Shown: one piece after another, positions 29,911-39,194 of the stretch | How positions within the stretch are numbered: position 1 is the first letter of the stretch | Layout: each line of letters opens with the position of its first letter | Assembly: GCA_029862185.1 (NCBI GenBank) | Contig: JAOTXX010000022.1 | Coordinates: 1 to 52,344, forward strand | Source: Myxococcales bacterium | GTDB taxonomy: Bacteria > Myxococcota_A > Polyangia > Polyangiales > Houyiibacteriaceae | Direction: 5' to 3' | Length of the DNA: 52,344 nucleotides | The notes under the pieces: model-generated | The model's database searches: none | Seen by the model: only the letters and a program-made list of their open reading frames with translations | What the model was told of the DNA's origin: nothing | Program-made: the position numbers and the translations under genes

Positions 29911-30082
29911 GGGACACTCTCTACCCCTTCAACCCAATGGAATCACCCGACTTCTCAGCGAAGGATCGCAGCGACTTCGACTCTGCGTAGCGGATCACCC
30001 ACCAACACGTGTGAGCCGGCGCTGCGATCTTAGGGGCAGAAGTCGTTGTGTTTCGGGCAGTTGAGGGGGTAGAGAGTGTCCC
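29911..30082. repeat. Palindrome-ended intergenic repeat, copy B (MITE/REP-like)
   Basis: A 172-bp element with a perfect 17-bp terminal inverted repeat: GGGACACTCTCTACCCC at 29911-29927 and its complement at 30066-30082. Interior blocks such as AAGGATCGCAGCGACTTC and GGCGCTGCGATCTT are shared with copy A. It separates the kinase stop codon (30086) from the ilv promoter, so it may act as a terminator or insulator. No open frame or transposase was seen inside. Confidence 0.75.
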
Positions 30083-30085
30083 GGT

Positions 30086-31684
30086 TTAGCGCTCTTCTAG
30101 GTCTACGGCGACGGTTTGCTCGGTGGGGCTTGCGGTGAGCGGCTCGGAGCGCTGCTCGATTTGGCCGCCGAACGCGTCCCACCATGCCTCGGCGTCTGCG
30201 CGGGTCCAGCGCGCGACCGCGAGTCGATCGAGGGCGTCGGCAAGCTCTTGTCCGGAGGCCGGCCGGTTGGCTTGGTCCTTTTCCAAACAGGCCAGGATGA
30301 GCGACTCGAGCCCGGCGGGGATATCCAGCGGCGACGCTTCTGTGAGTGGAATGGGCTTGGTGTGAAGGTGGTGCAGGCAGACTTCCATGATCGTCTTCCC
30401 ATCGAAGACGTGGCGGCCCGCAAGCAGGTAATATCCAACGGCACCGAGCGCGTAGATATCGGTACGCGCGTCGATCGCCTGCGGTTCCTGGATTGCCTCG
30501 GGACTCAAGTAATGCGGCGTGCCCTTGATCGACATCGTGTTGGTCTTCTCGAGGTCATCGACCTTGCCGAGATTCTTCACGAGGCCGAAATCGAGCACTT
30601 TGGTCACGTCCGGCACGCCGCCCTGACGCGCGAGCATGACGTTGCTCGGTTTGATGTCGCGATGAATCAACCCAACTTGGTGCGCTTCATTCAGTGCAAG
30701 CGCCGCGTCACGAAGAATGCGCACGACCCGCTCGACCGGCTGCGGGCCGCCGGCTTTGACCACTTGGCTCAGGGTCGCCCCGTCGAGCAGCTCCATTGCG
30801 TAGTAGAACAGCCCATCGGGGGTCCGGCCGTAGTCGTAGATGGTGACCGTGTTCGGGTGGGTGAGCTTTGCGGTCAGCTGCACCTCACGCCGAAAGCGGT
30901 CGAGAGCGTCCGAGTCCGCCAGCTCCGGCCGCAGCAGCTTTATGGCGGTTGGCCGCTTCAACATCCCGTGCTGCGCCTCGTAGACGACACCCATCGCGCC
31001 CTCTCCGAGCTTACGGCGGAGATTGTATTGACCGAGGCTTTGGATGTCGCTCACCTCTTTGCGCAATCGGTGAATCACCCTGGACGCAAGGGCTGCGAGG
31101 CCGACCGTGAGTGTCCACCACATGAGCGTGATCACCGATTGAGCAGATGCGACGCGCTGCGCGGACTCCGCCGGGTAGCCGAACACCCGCCAGATGTCGA
31201 GGTCTACGCTCAAATAGTGGTAGTACATCGCCGCCACGAGCGGGATCCCGATGAGGATGCCGAGGATCGTGGTTCGCCGGGCGGAGCTGGGCACGAATAC
31301 GCTCCGGGCAAACATCACGAGCGCTAGAATGAACGCGGTGATCGTCTCGGCCCCGACCTCGGGTCGAATCTCCAGACCCATGCCGATGTAGCAAATGCTG
31401 GTGAGGAAGATGCCAATGTTCTCGATGCCATGAATCGTGTTGACCGAGAGGTTGCCGCGCCGGCAGATCAACCAAACCGCCAACAGCGGTACGATTCCAG
31501 CGGCATGGATCAGGAAACCCGGGTCGGTGACTTGTTCCTCGAGAACCCCAAACAGGACGCCCAGGACCAAGCGAAACACCAAGGCCGTGCCCCCGAGGAT
31601 GGCGCCGATGAGCCCGAACACGGCGACGCGCCGCTGAAGAAAGGCGCGCGCTTCGGGATTCGCGAAGTAGGTACTTTTGCTCAT
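30086..31684 (-). CDS. Membrane-anchored Ser/Thr protein kinase
   Basis: A 532-residue Hanks-type kinase with an unusual N-terminal membrane domain. Residues about 18-205 contain roughly five to seven hydrophobic segments. The cytoplasmic kinase domain starts near 220: GEGAMG at 228-232, ATP-binding K249 in AIKLL, catalytic HRD at 341-343 with KPSN, and DFG at 365-367. A GTPHYLSPE activation-segment end follows. PknB-type kinases usually put the membrane anchor after the kinase domain, so this order is reversed and may let the membrane part sense a signal. No phosphatase or FHA protein is nearby, and the target is unknown. Confidence 0.88.
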   Translation of the reverse strand: MSKSTYFANPEARAFLQRRVAVFGLIGAILGGTALVFRLVLGVLFGVLEEQVTDPGFLIHAAGIVPLLAVWLICRRGNLSVNTIHGIENIGIFLTSICYIGMGLEIRPEVGAETITAFILALVMFARSVFVPSSARRTTILGILIGIPLVAAMYYHYLSVDLDIWRVFGYPAESAQRVASAQSVITLMWWTLTVGLAALASRVIHRLRKEVSDIQSLGQYNLRRKLGEGAMGVVYEAQHGMLKRPTAIKLLRPELADSDALDRFRREVQLTAKLTHPNTVTIYDYGRTPDGLFYYAMELLDGATLSQVVKAGGPQPVERVVRILRDAALALNEAHQVGLIHRDIKPSNVMLARQGGVPDVTKVLDFGLVKNLGKVDDLEKTNTMSIKGTPHYLSPEAIQEPQAIDARTDIYALGAVGYYLLAGRHVFDGKTIMEVCLHHLHTKPIPLTEASPLDIPAGLESLILACLEKDQANRPASGQELADALDRLAVARWTRADAEAWWDAFGGQIEQRSEPLTASPTEQTVAVDLEER

Positions 31685-31703
31685 GCCGGCCCGCCCATGA
31701 TGA

Positions 31704-32465
31704 CTAAGTTCTCAGGTTGTATCCACTGCGCAGGAGCGCGCTTGCCGCAACGAGAACCACGAGGAACGAGACCAGGACGACTCCGGCGCTCGTGACGGGC
31801 GAAACGTCTGCCACACCGAGGAAGCCAAAGCGAAGGCCGTTGACCATGTACAGCAGCGGGTTGAGACGGCTCACCGTATGCCAGGGCTCGGGGAGAAGAT
31901 CGATCGAATAGAAAACGCCACCAAGGAAGGCCAGTGGGAGCAGCACGAAGTTCGGAAATATCGCGAGATGATCGAACTTCTGCGCCCAAAGCGCAACGAT
32001 CATTCCCAGGAGCGCGAGCGTCGCGGTCACGAATATCGTGAAGAAGAGCGTCCAACCCATGTGGTGCAGGGGGAACCAGGTGAAGGAAAGGGCGACGAGG
32101 CACACCAGCGTGCCCACGATGATCGCCCTGATCATCGCGGCGCCTACGTAGGCGAGCACCATCTCCAGTGCGCCAATCGGCGCGACGAGGATGTCGGTAA
32201 TCGTTCCGTTGATCTTCGACTGAAATAGGCTGGACGAGGTGTTTAGGAAGGAGTCCCGAATCATCGTCATCATCACGAGGCCGGGCACCACGAATTGGAT
32301 GTAGGGGACGCCGGAGATCTCGCGAAGCCGGGAGCCCAGTGCGACGCCGAAAACCAAAAAGTAGAGGCTTGTCGTCACGAGTGGGCTCAGTATCGTCTGC
32401 AGCCAGACTTTGCTGAAACGCCGCACTTCCTTGAGGAAGAGCGTCTTGAGGGCGATCGTGCTCAT
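31704..32465 (-). CDS. ABC-2 type transporter permease
   Basis: A 253-residue integral membrane protein with six hydrophobic segments and the ABC-2 family layout: an N-terminal amphipathic helix, a SPLVTTSLYFLVFGVALG first membrane segment, and the late LPLAFLGGVFYSIDLLPEPWHT followed by NPLLYMVNGLRFGFLG. This resembles YadH-like exporters. Its ATG overlaps the ATPase stop codon by four bases, so the two genes form one exporter. Substrate unknown. Confidence 0.9.
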   Translation of the reverse strand: MSTIALKTLFLKEVRRFSKVWLQTILSPLVTTSLYFLVFGVALGSRLREISGVPYIQFVVPGLVMMTMIRDSFLNTSSSLFQSKINGTITDILVAPIGALEMVLAYVGAAMIRAIIVGTLVCLVALSFTWFPLHHMGWTLFFTIFVTATLALLGMIVALWAQKFDHLAIFPNFVLLPLAFLGGVFYSIDLLPEPWHTVSRLNPLLYMVNGLRFGFLGVADVSPVTSAGVVLVSFLVVLVAASALLRSGYNLRT

Positions 32466-33205
32466 GCCGCGTGTCTTCCATCTGCCTTGCGGATCAGCTC
32501 CAGGTAAATGTCTTCGAGCGGGCGTCCGCCGTGGCGTTCCAACAAGCTTTCGCGGCTTTCAACCAGAAGGAGCTCGCCCTTGTGAAGAATGCCGATGCGG
32601 TCCGCGAGCTTCTCGGCTTCTTCGATGTAGTGGGTGGTCAACACGATGGTGGTGCCCGCGGTCCGGAGATCCTCGACCTCTTGCCAGAGCTCGCGGCGTA
32701 GCTCGACGTCCACGCCGGAAGTCGGTTCATCGAGGAAGAGGAGCCGCGGGTCATGGACGAGGGCCTTGGCCACGAGCAGGCGCCGCTTCATTCCGCCAGA
32801 CAGCGTCCGCGTGTACGCGTCGCGCTTATCGCCCAGCGCAAATGTCTCGAGCAGGCTCTCGGCACGACTACGATTCGGCTCGACTCCCATCAGCCCCATT
32901 TGAATCATCAAGCTTTCGAGAGGAGTGAAGAAGGGGTCGTAGCCGATCTCCTGGGGCACCAAGCCAACCAGGCGGCGCGTTGTCCGGAAGTCGTTGACCG
33001 TGTCGAAGCCGAGGACCTCGATGCTTCCTTCGCTGCGCTTGGCCAGACCCGTGATGCAGTGAATCAGGGTCGATTTGCCAGCGCCGTTTGGGCCGAGAAG
33101 GGCGAAAATCTCGCCCTCGTAGACCTCGAGTGACAGGTCTTTGAGCGCCGTGAACTTCCCGTAGCGCTTTGTAACGTGGCGGCAGCGGAGAACCGGCGGT
33201 TTCAT
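32462..33205 (-). CDS. ABC transporter ATP-binding protein
   Basis: A 247-residue ABC ATPase. Walker A GPNGAGKS is at residues 38-45, the signature LSGGMKRRL near 137, Walker B LLFLDEPTSGVD near 155, and the switch histidine is in LTTHYIEEAE. It resembles YadG/CcmA-type exporters and is coupled to the ABC-2 permease. The adjacent kinase lies 20 bases beyond the permease, so the three genes may be cotranscribed. Confidence 0.93.
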   Translation of the reverse strand: MKPPVLRCRHVTKRYGKFTALKDLSLEVYEGEIFALLGPNGAGKSTLIHCITGLAKRSEGSIEVLGFDTVNDFRTTRRLVGLVPQEIGYDPFFTPLESLMIQMGLMGVEPNRSRAESLLETFALGDKRDAYTRTLSGGMKRRLLVAKALVHDPRLLFLDEPTSGVDVELRRELWQEVEDLRTAGTTIVLTTHYIEEAEKLADRIGILHKGELLLVESRESLLERHGGRPLEDIYLELIRKADGRHAA

Positions 33206-33243
33206 CGCGGCCGACTATAGCGACCTATGCAGTGATGACCAGG

Positions 33244-34638
33244 CTACCCTGGCGTATGTCGCAAATGGAACGACTTGGGTCGGGTCAGCTGTGCATAGCC
33301 GAGCGTGGACAAGCTGCAGCCTCGGCCCGAGTCTTTGACGCCCACCCAGGCGAGCTCGGGGTCGAGGTAGTCGCAGCGATTCATGTACCAGGTTCCGGTT
33401 TCGACGCTTTCGCCGATCCCTTGCGCGCGATCCAGGTCACTCGTCCACACCGAGGCAGTCAGGCCGTAATTGCTATCGTTCATGAAGGCGATCGCTTCGG
33501 CGTCGTCCTGCACCCGCATGATGCCGACGGCCGGGCCGAATGTTTCTTCGCTCATGATCCGCATCGAGTGATCGACGTCCACCAGCGCCTGCGGCGCCAT
33601 GTAGGGCAGGCCGCGTTTGGCTGCTTCGAAATGGTTCGGGTCGAGTAGGGCCCGTGCGCCGGCCGCAATCGCTTCGTCGACTTGGGCCTGGATGCCTTCG
33701 GCGTTGCGGATACGAACCACAGGGCCGAGCGTGGTCGAGGCATCCCGCGGGTCGCCGAGCAGGAGCTCGTTGGCCACGCCGACGAAGGCTTCGATGAAGG
33801 GTTCATACACGTCGTGATGCACGTAGATTCGCTCGATACCGCAGCAGGATTGCCCTGCGTTGTAGAACGCACCGTCGACGAGGTTTGCGGCGGAGCGCTC
33901 GATGTCGGCATCACTGCACACGTACGCGGGGTCTTTGCCGCCGAGCTCGAGTGCAGCGCCGATGAAGCGCCTCGATGCGGCGGCTTGGATGGCATGACCG
34001 CCTCCAACCGAGCCGGTGAAGGCCACGAATGCGACCCGCGGATCTCCGATCACGTCCGCAACACCGCCATGATCGAGATAGAGAACCTGAAGGACGCCCG
34101 CCGGCAGCCCGGCTTCCTTGGCGGCACGCCCGATGCGTTCCGCGACGAGCGGCGTCTGCTCCGAGTGCTTGAGCACGACCGTGTTGCCGGCAACGAGCGC
34201 CGGCACCAAGGCGTTGACCGCGGTCAGCCAAGGGTAGTTCCATGGCGCGACCACGAAAACGACGCCCAGGGGCTCCCTCCGAATGAACCGCGTGAAGCCA
34301 TCGCGGTCGGCGAGCTCGATGTCGCCGAGCCCCTGAGCTGCAAGGTCGATCATCGTTCGCCCGCGAAGCAACCAACCGCCCACCTCACCGCCGCCGTCGC
34401 GGACCGGTCGCCCCATTTGCATCGTGAGCTCCTGAGCGACTGCGTCCGCGTCGTGCACCGCAAGCTCCACGAAGCGACGCACCATCGCGCACCGTTCTTC
34501 GAGGCGCAGCGCTCGCCAGGGCCCAAATGCTTTACCGGCGGAGGACAGCGTTCGTTCGATGTCCTCGGCCCCGTCGAGCGCGCGCCCGAAGACGATGCTT
34601 CCATCTACGGGGGAAATCGTTTGGAAGCGCCCAGTCAT
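33244..34638 (-). CDS. Aldehyde dehydrogenase family protein
   Basis: A 464-residue NAD(P)-dependent aldehyde dehydrogenase. The APWNYPW substrate/cofactor motif is at 131-137, FTGSVGGG at 207-214, the catalytic glutamate E231 in LELGGKDP, and the catalytic cysteine C265 in GQSCCGIER. Members with this length and N-terminus include succinate-semialdehyde-type and broad aldehyde dehydrogenases. It is separated from the ABC exporter by 38 bases and is divergent from the epimerase. Substrate not assigned. Confidence 0.9.
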   Translation of the reverse strand: MTGRFQTISPVDGSIVFGRALDGAEDIERTLSSAGKAFGPWRALRLEERCAMVRRFVELAVHDADAVAQELTMQMGRPVRDGGGEVGGWLLRGRTMIDLAAQGLGDIELADRDGFTRFIRREPLGVVFVVAPWNYPWLTAVNALVPALVAGNTVVLKHSEQTPLVAERIGRAAKEAGLPAGVLQVLYLDHGGVADVIGDPRVAFVAFTGSVGGGHAIQAAASRRFIGAALELGGKDPAYVCSDADIERSAANLVDGAFYNAGQSCCGIERIYVHHDVYEPFIEAFVGVANELLLGDPRDASTTLGPVVRIRNAEGIQAQVDEAIAAGARALLDPNHFEAAKRGLPYMAPQALVDVDHSMRIMSEETFGPAVGIMRVQDDAEAIAFMNDSNYGLTASVWTSDLDRAQGIGESVETGTWYMNRCDYLDPELAWVGVKDSGRGCSLSTLGYAQLTRPKSFHLRHTPG

Positions 34639-34710
34639 GGCCGGTAGCGTTTCTCAGCTCCTGCGTGGCGTCAATCCGGGCTTGCACATTGGTCCCCGCC
34701 GGGGCACCAC

Positions 34711-35787
34711 GTGGCGATGACGATGCCCAATCTCGAAGGCAAGATACTGATCACCGGGGCAAGCGGCTTCATCGGCAGCCGGCTGCGCGATGCGCTTCTT
34801 GCCTCCGGTTCCGACGTCGTCGCGATACGCAGGCCGGGGTCCCCCCCCTCGACGGCGGGGCGCTCGGTCGAGGCGGACTACGGCGTCCTCGCCGACTTGG
34901 AGCGCATCATGAGCCAAGAGAGGCCAGACTACGTCTTGCATGTGGCCGGCGTGACCAAGGGCAGCTCCTACGAGGACTTCCGTCTCGGCAACGTCATGCC
35001 CACCCGGAACCTGCTTGCCGCCCTTCGTCGCGAGCATTCAGGCGCAAAGCGATTCGTCCTGGTTTCGTCTTTGGCGTCGTACGGGCCCTCAGCAACCTCG
35101 GCGCCGCATCGCGAGCAGAACCCGCCGCGACCGATCGAGCACTACGGGCAGAGCAAGCGCGAAGCAGAGGAAGCGGTCGAAGAGGAATCCGGCAACACGC
35201 CTTGGACCATCCTACGCCCGTCCGGGGTTTACGGGCCGGGCGACGTCGACTACTTCAACTTGTTCCAAAGCGCGATGCTCGGTTGGAACTTGTATTTCGG
35301 GAATCGCGAGCGACTGATGTCGATCATTTACGTCGATGACTGTGTTCGAGGAATCCTCGAAGCCGCGCAGCACCCGAACAGCGTCAACAAGGGTTACTTC
35401 TTGACTGGCGAGGAGCAGGTCACCTGGGAGCAGTTCCAATCCGAGGTGGTTCGAGTCGTTGGCCGTCGAGCGCGAACAGTCGACTTGCCCGAGCAGTTGA
35501 TGTCGATTGCCGCCCTCGGAGGAGAGCTAGCCACCCGATTCGACAAGAAGCCCAGGCTGTTGAACCTGCAGAAGGCAAAGATGGGCGCGCAGCAGGCCTG
35601 GACCTGCGTGGGTGACGCGGCCAGGCGAGACTTCGGTTTCACGGCCGAAGTCGATCTCCCCGAAGGCATCCGACGAACCCACGATTGGTACGAAGCCAAC
35701 GATTGGTATCAGAGCCTCAACCCAAAGGATTTGCTCTCGGTGCGATCACTCCGCGGCTTGGCTCGTCGGCTCGGCCGCTTCCGGTGA
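34711..35787 (+). CDS. NAD-dependent epimerase/dehydratase (extended SDR)
   Basis: A protein of about 356-358 residues with the extended-SDR Rossmann motif ITGASGFIGSRL at the N-terminus and the YGQSKREAE catalytic Tyr-Lys pair near residue 145. LRPSGVYGPGD follows. The start may be GTG 34711 or ATG 34717 or 34723; none has a decisive ribosome-binding site. Such proteins act on nucleotide sugars or as steroid/isoprenoid dehydrogenases. Its last 42 bases overlap the convergent acyl-CoA dehydrogenase gene. Confidence 0.82.
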   Translation: MAMTMPNLEGKILITGASGFIGSRLRDALLASGSDVVAIRRPGSPPSTAGRSVEADYGVLADLERIMSQERPDYVLHVAGVTKGSSYEDFRLGNVMPTRNLLAALRREHSGAKRFVLVSSLASYGPSATSAPHREQNPPRPIEHYGQSKREAEEAVEEESGNTPWTILRPSGVYGPGDVDYFNLFQSAMLGWNLYFGNRERLMSIIYVDDCVRGILEAAQHPNSVNKGYFLTGEEQVTWEQFQSEVVRVVGRRARTVDLPEQLMSIAALGGELATRFDKKPRLLNLQKAKMGAQQAWTCVGDAARRDFGFTAEVDLPEGIRRTHDWYEANDWYQSLNPKDLLSVRSLRGLARRLGRFR

Positions 35788-37674
35788 GAGCTTCTCCAAG
35801 AGGCGATGCCCGATGGACGTGATCTGATCCAACAGGTAGCGCGCCCTGGGCTCGGCCCGCTCGAGGTGCCGTTCGAGAACTTCGGCTCGTTCCGGATGTT
35901 TCTCGGCCTGCGCCAGGAGAAGCTCGGCGATCGCGGTGTCGCCCAGCAGCTGGATGAGTCGCTCGGCATGCAACATCGCAAAGGCGAAATCGCGCTTTGG
36001 ATTCCAGTTCTTGGTGAGCTCGTCGGACCATTCACCGATCGGCTTGCGACGAAGGCCCTTCACCTTGTTGCCTGCCGTCCTGAGCACCAGGTGTTGCTGC
36101 GCGCTCAATGAGACCGTCTGAAGCTGTGCAACCCGTCGTTCGAGTGGATTCCGGCTCGAGAGCGAACGCCAGCGCGATTGCGCCAAGCGCTTCACGAATA
36201 CCTGCGGGTTCTTGATGATCCCGCCGAGCGTGTCTTTCATCGCCATCAGCGCCTGAATTTGGCTCGTTCCTTCGTAGATTGGCATGACGAGCGCGTCGCG
36301 AAGCAACTTCTCTGGCAGGTAGTCGCGGGTGTAACCGTTGCCGCCGTGAATCTGAAGCGACGTGCGAGCATGCTCGACGGCTTTTTCCGCAGCAACGTAC
36401 TTGAGGAGCGGCGTGAGGCGGCGCGCCATCTTCTCATGGGACTTCATGCGTCGATTCATCCGCTTATTTTCATCTTCGCCGGCGTCCCCGTAGCGAACGG
36501 CGAGGGCCAGTTTCTGCGCCATCTCTTCGTGGAAACAGGCGGTGACCGCCATCGCACGGATGCCCTGGATTTCGGTCTTCATCGTTTCGAGGTACTCGGC
36601 GATCATCTCGTGGCGATCGATCGTCTTGCCCATCGAGCCACGCCCGGCTGCATACTCGACCGCAGCTCGGTACGCGGACTCGCTCAGCCCGAGGCATTCG
36701 AAGCCCACGCCAAGCCGCGCGTTGTTCATCAGGGTAAGCATGTACTTGAAGCCTTCACCCCGTTTGCCCACCAGCTCGGCAGGTGCTTTGTCGTACACGA
36801 GCCCGCACGTCGCAGAACCGTGGTGACCGAGCTTCTCTTCGACACGGCTCAGCTGCACGATGCGTATCCGCTTGCCCTCGGCGTCGTCTTCGTAGGCCTT
36901 CACCAGGAACATCGAAAGCGCGTTGAGGCCGCCCATTGGATCATCGGGGTCGGCGTCCTCGGTGCGCGCGATGACGAAGTGATACTTCCCGTGACCCGAG
37001 GTAATGAAGATCTTCTCACCGGTGACATACCAATTGCCGTCCGCGTCCTGCTCGCCAACTGTGCGAATCGCTGCCATGTCGGACCCGGCGTCGGGCTCGG
37101 TGATGTCCATGCAGCCCCAGGCTTTTCCTGCCGAGATTTCCTCGACCATCTTTCGCCAGCGGGTTTCGTTGATTCGGCCGGTCACCGGATCGATGTCCGA
37201 GCTTCCTTCGAGCGCGGAGAACACAATCGCAGCCATGGCAATGCCCGCGTGGAAGCCATGGTGCGCCATCGCGGAGACGTCGGCGCGCGCCATCAACTCG
37301 CTATTCATGAAGTACAGCATCATTGGCGCGTTCATTCCGCCAAGCTCACGCGGGATCGGCAGATGATGAAGGTCGAGCTGGTTGATTCTCTCGAAGACTC
37401 CGGCGAGCCGCTCCGGGAAAACCACCTCCCCGTCGACGAATTCGACGCCGTTCTGGTCGATCTCTCTCTCGTAGGGCTTGATTTCCTCGGCGGTGAATTG
37501 CCCGAACATCTCGATGATGTCCCGGTAGAACTCGACCGCCTCCTCGGTGTTCCGAAACCCTTCTCCATCCGCATCGGCGAAATCGTGTTCGGTGATTTGC
37601 GCGAGCGAGTCCCAGTCCACGCCCTTGTCGAAGTAGTATTGAAGATCGTCGTTGTCTTTGAAGAAATTCGCCAT
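35746..37674 (-). CDS. Large acyl-CoA dehydrogenase (about 640 residues)
   Basis: A 642-residue acyl-CoA dehydrogenase with an N-terminal extension and a C-terminal helical domain of about 150 residues, as in the FadE5/AcdH-like long group. DITEPDAGSDMAAI (FAD loop), the FITSGHG strand, the IHGGNGYTRDY stretch and the catalytic YEGTSQIQ are intact. It is coupled to the upstream TetR gene with 2 bases between them, so it is probably autoregulated through the operators at 38291-38326. Long-chain or broad acyl-CoA oxidation is likely from family; exact chain length unknown. Confidence 0.88.
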   Translation of the reverse strand: MANFFKDNDDLQYYFDKGVDWDSLAQITEHDFADADGEGFRNTEEAVEFYRDIIEMFGQFTAEEIKPYEREIDQNGVEFVDGEVVFPERLAGVFERINQLDLHHLPIPRELGGMNAPMMLYFMNSELMARADVSAMAHHGFHAGIAMAAIVFSALEGSSDIDPVTGRINETRWRKMVEEISAGKAWGCMDITEPDAGSDMAAIRTVGEQDADGNWYVTGEKIFITSGHGKYHFVIARTEDADPDDPMGGLNALSMFLVKAYEDDAEGKRIRIVQLSRVEEKLGHHGSATCGLVYDKAPAELVGKRGEGFKYMLTLMNNARLGVGFECLGLSESAYRAAVEYAAGRGSMGKTIDRHEMIAEYLETMKTEIQGIRAMAVTACFHEEMAQKLALAVRYGDAGEDENKRMNRRMKSHEKMARRLTPLLKYVAAEKAVEHARTSLQIHGGNGYTRDYLPEKLLRDALVMPIYEGTSQIQALMAMKDTLGGIIKNPQVFVKRLAQSRWRSLSSRNPLERRVAQLQTVSLSAQQHLVLRTAGNKVKGLRRKPIGEWSDELTKNWNPKRDFAFAMLHAERLIQLLGDTAIAELLLAQAEKHPERAEVLERHLERAEPRARYLLDQITSIGHRLLEKLSPEAAEPTSQAAE

Positions 37675-37676
37675 GC

Positions 37677-38285
37677 TCAGTTCTCGCCTTCGTTCTGGGT
37701 GTAGAGGCTCGATCGCGCGACGCGGATCAGCTCGCGCGCGTGACGCTTTCGCGTGCTTCCTCGGGCCGGATCATCCGGCAGAATCGTCTTCAACGTGTCG
37801 ATGACCGCGGTTCCTGCCACCGCCATCGTGATGACCTCGACCGCGTACGCCTGCGGGTCGACGCCGGGCCGGACCAAGCCTTGCCGCTTCGCGCGGTCGA
37901 GCTGCCCGCCTAGCAGCTCGACCCAAGGTCGCACGAATGCTGCGAGCATCGCTTGCATCTGTTCGGGCCGGTCGAGGGTCTCGCGCAGAAACAGACGCGC
38001 ACGGTCTGGGTCCTCGATGAAAAACTCGCTGAGCGCTTGCATCGTCGCGTCGAAGCGCTCTTCGGTAGACGCCTTCAATAGAAGGCCCGGCAACACCGAG
38101 TTCCAGTGCGCGAGCATTTCGGCGAGCACGTTCTCGCGGAGCGCATCTTTCGACCCGAAGTGGTAGAGGAGGCTCGGCTTCCGAATCCCCACCGCATCGG
38201 CAATCTCCTGAACCGAAGTCCCGTCGTACCCCTGCTCCGCGAATAGCCGCGTCGCATGGTTCAGGATCTGATCGCGTACATCCAT
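37677..38285 (-). CDS. TetR-family regulator of fatty-acid type
   Basis: A 202-residue TetR regulator. The HTH is at about residues 25-45 (SVQEIADAVGIRKPSLLYHFGS), preceded by ATRLFAEQGYDGT. The ATG at 38285 is chosen over a TTG at 38297, because the latter falls inside the first operator-like repeat. It controls, by location, the acyl-CoA dehydrogenase that follows, and probably a fatty acyl-CoA ligand relieves repression. Its HTH differs from the KstR-like protein, and its operators differ too. Confidence 0.88.
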   Translation of the reverse strand: MDVRDQILNHATRLFAEQGYDGTSVQEIADAVGIRKPSLLYHFGSKDALRENVLAEMLAHWNSVLPGLLLKASTEERFDATMQALSEFFIEDPDRARLFLRETLDRPEQMQAMLAAFVRPWVELLGGQLDRAKRQGLVRPGVDPQAYAVEVITMAVAGTAVIDTLKTILPDDPARGSTRKRHARELIRVARSSLYTQNEGEN

Positions 38286-38290
38286 TTTCT

Positions 38291-38326
38291 CTACCAACTG
38301 GTCGTCAAATGCCTACCAAATGGTAG
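38291..38326 (-). promoter_or_regulatory. Paired TetR operators
   Basis: Two related inverted repeats, CTACCAACTGGTCG at 38291-38304 and the perfect CTACCAAATGGTAG at 38313-38326, have centres 22 bp apart (two helical turns). They lie directly upstream of the TetR start codon, where an autorepressor would bind. The binding protein is inferred. Confidence 0.65.
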
Positions 38327-38447
38327 GGAGATTGCAAGGGGAAAGCTGTGCCACGACCGAAACCTGCCGAATCGCGCCGCGCAAGGCGCGTTGAGTTTAG
38401 GCTAGGGTAGGCGCTCTCGAGCAGAGGGCCGGGAAAGGCGGGGTTGA

Positions 38448-39146
38448 ATGTCTTGGGATGCGCTGTCTAATCGATGGGAGATTCTACTGGTCGCGCTCAT
38501 TTTGGGCGCTGCACACGTCATCGCACCCCGGTTCAGACGACTCATCAGGTACCCGGAACGACAGCAGGCCTTCGGCGGAGGCCTCTCCGTCGCCTATGTC
38601 TTTCTCCATCTGATTCCGAGCCTCGACGCGTCCGACAGCGTCGTCGGGCCGCGCATCTATTTCATCGCGCTGCTTGGCTTCGTCGTTTTCTACGGCTTGG
38701 ACATCATGTTCCAACCGCCGAATCACACGCACCCGACCAAGTACCATGCGTATCTCGCGGTGTTCTTTGTCTACGATGGGCTAATGGTGTTCACGCTCGG
38801 TCTCCAGCTTCCCCCAACACCCATCCTGACCCTGGTCTTTGCCATCTCGCTCGCGCTCGATGTTCTCGACACCGATCTAGAGCTGGAAGACGAATACGGG
38901 TCACGTTTCGTCAAGTCGGGGCGCTGGGTCCTGCTCGCCGGTGTGGCGGTCGGTTATGCGCTAAGTCTGATCCGACGTCCGCACCTCCTGGAGGTCGATA
39001 TCCTCACCGCGGCGCTCGCCGGGTTCATGATGTTTCACACGTTCAAGAGCCAGTTCCCAGTGAGCCAAAACAACAAGTTCCGCTGGTTCTTGGCAGGGCT
39101 TCTCACGTTCGCGCTGTTGCACGTGTTGCTGGGCGCAGCCGACTGA
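38448..39146 (+). CDS. Integral membrane protein, ZIP-like
   Basis: A 232-residue protein with about seven hydrophobic segments, starting at ATG 38448 after a GGAAAGGCGGGG stretch. The segment GGLSVAYVFLHLIPSL resembles the metal-site helix of ZIP transporters (HxxxE/HLIPE), but the acidic residue is replaced by Ser, so metal transport is uncertain. A histidine-bearing loop PPNHTHPTKYH lies between helices 3 and 4. No partner gene is adjacent. Family assignment is tentative. Confidence 0.55.
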   Translation: MSWDALSNRWEILLVALILGAAHVIAPRFRRLIRYPERQQAFGGGLSVAYVFLHLIPSLDASDSVVGPRIYFIALLGFVVFYGLDIMFQPPNHTHPTKYHAYLAVFFVYDGLMVFTLGLQLPPTPILTLVFAISLALDVLDTDLELEDEYGSRFVKSGRWVLLAGVAVGYALSLIRRPHLLEVDILTAALAGFMMFHTFKSQFPVSQNNKFRWFLAGLLTFALLHVLLGAAD

Positions 39147-39194
39147 GCTGCCACACGCGGCGATCGACGGGCAAAGCTAGCTTTGGTCTGCGCG

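Noticed and set aside
37677-38285. Second KstR candidate
   Set aside because: Its HTH and C-terminal half differ from KstR, and the adjacent operator motif is CTACCANNTGGTAG.
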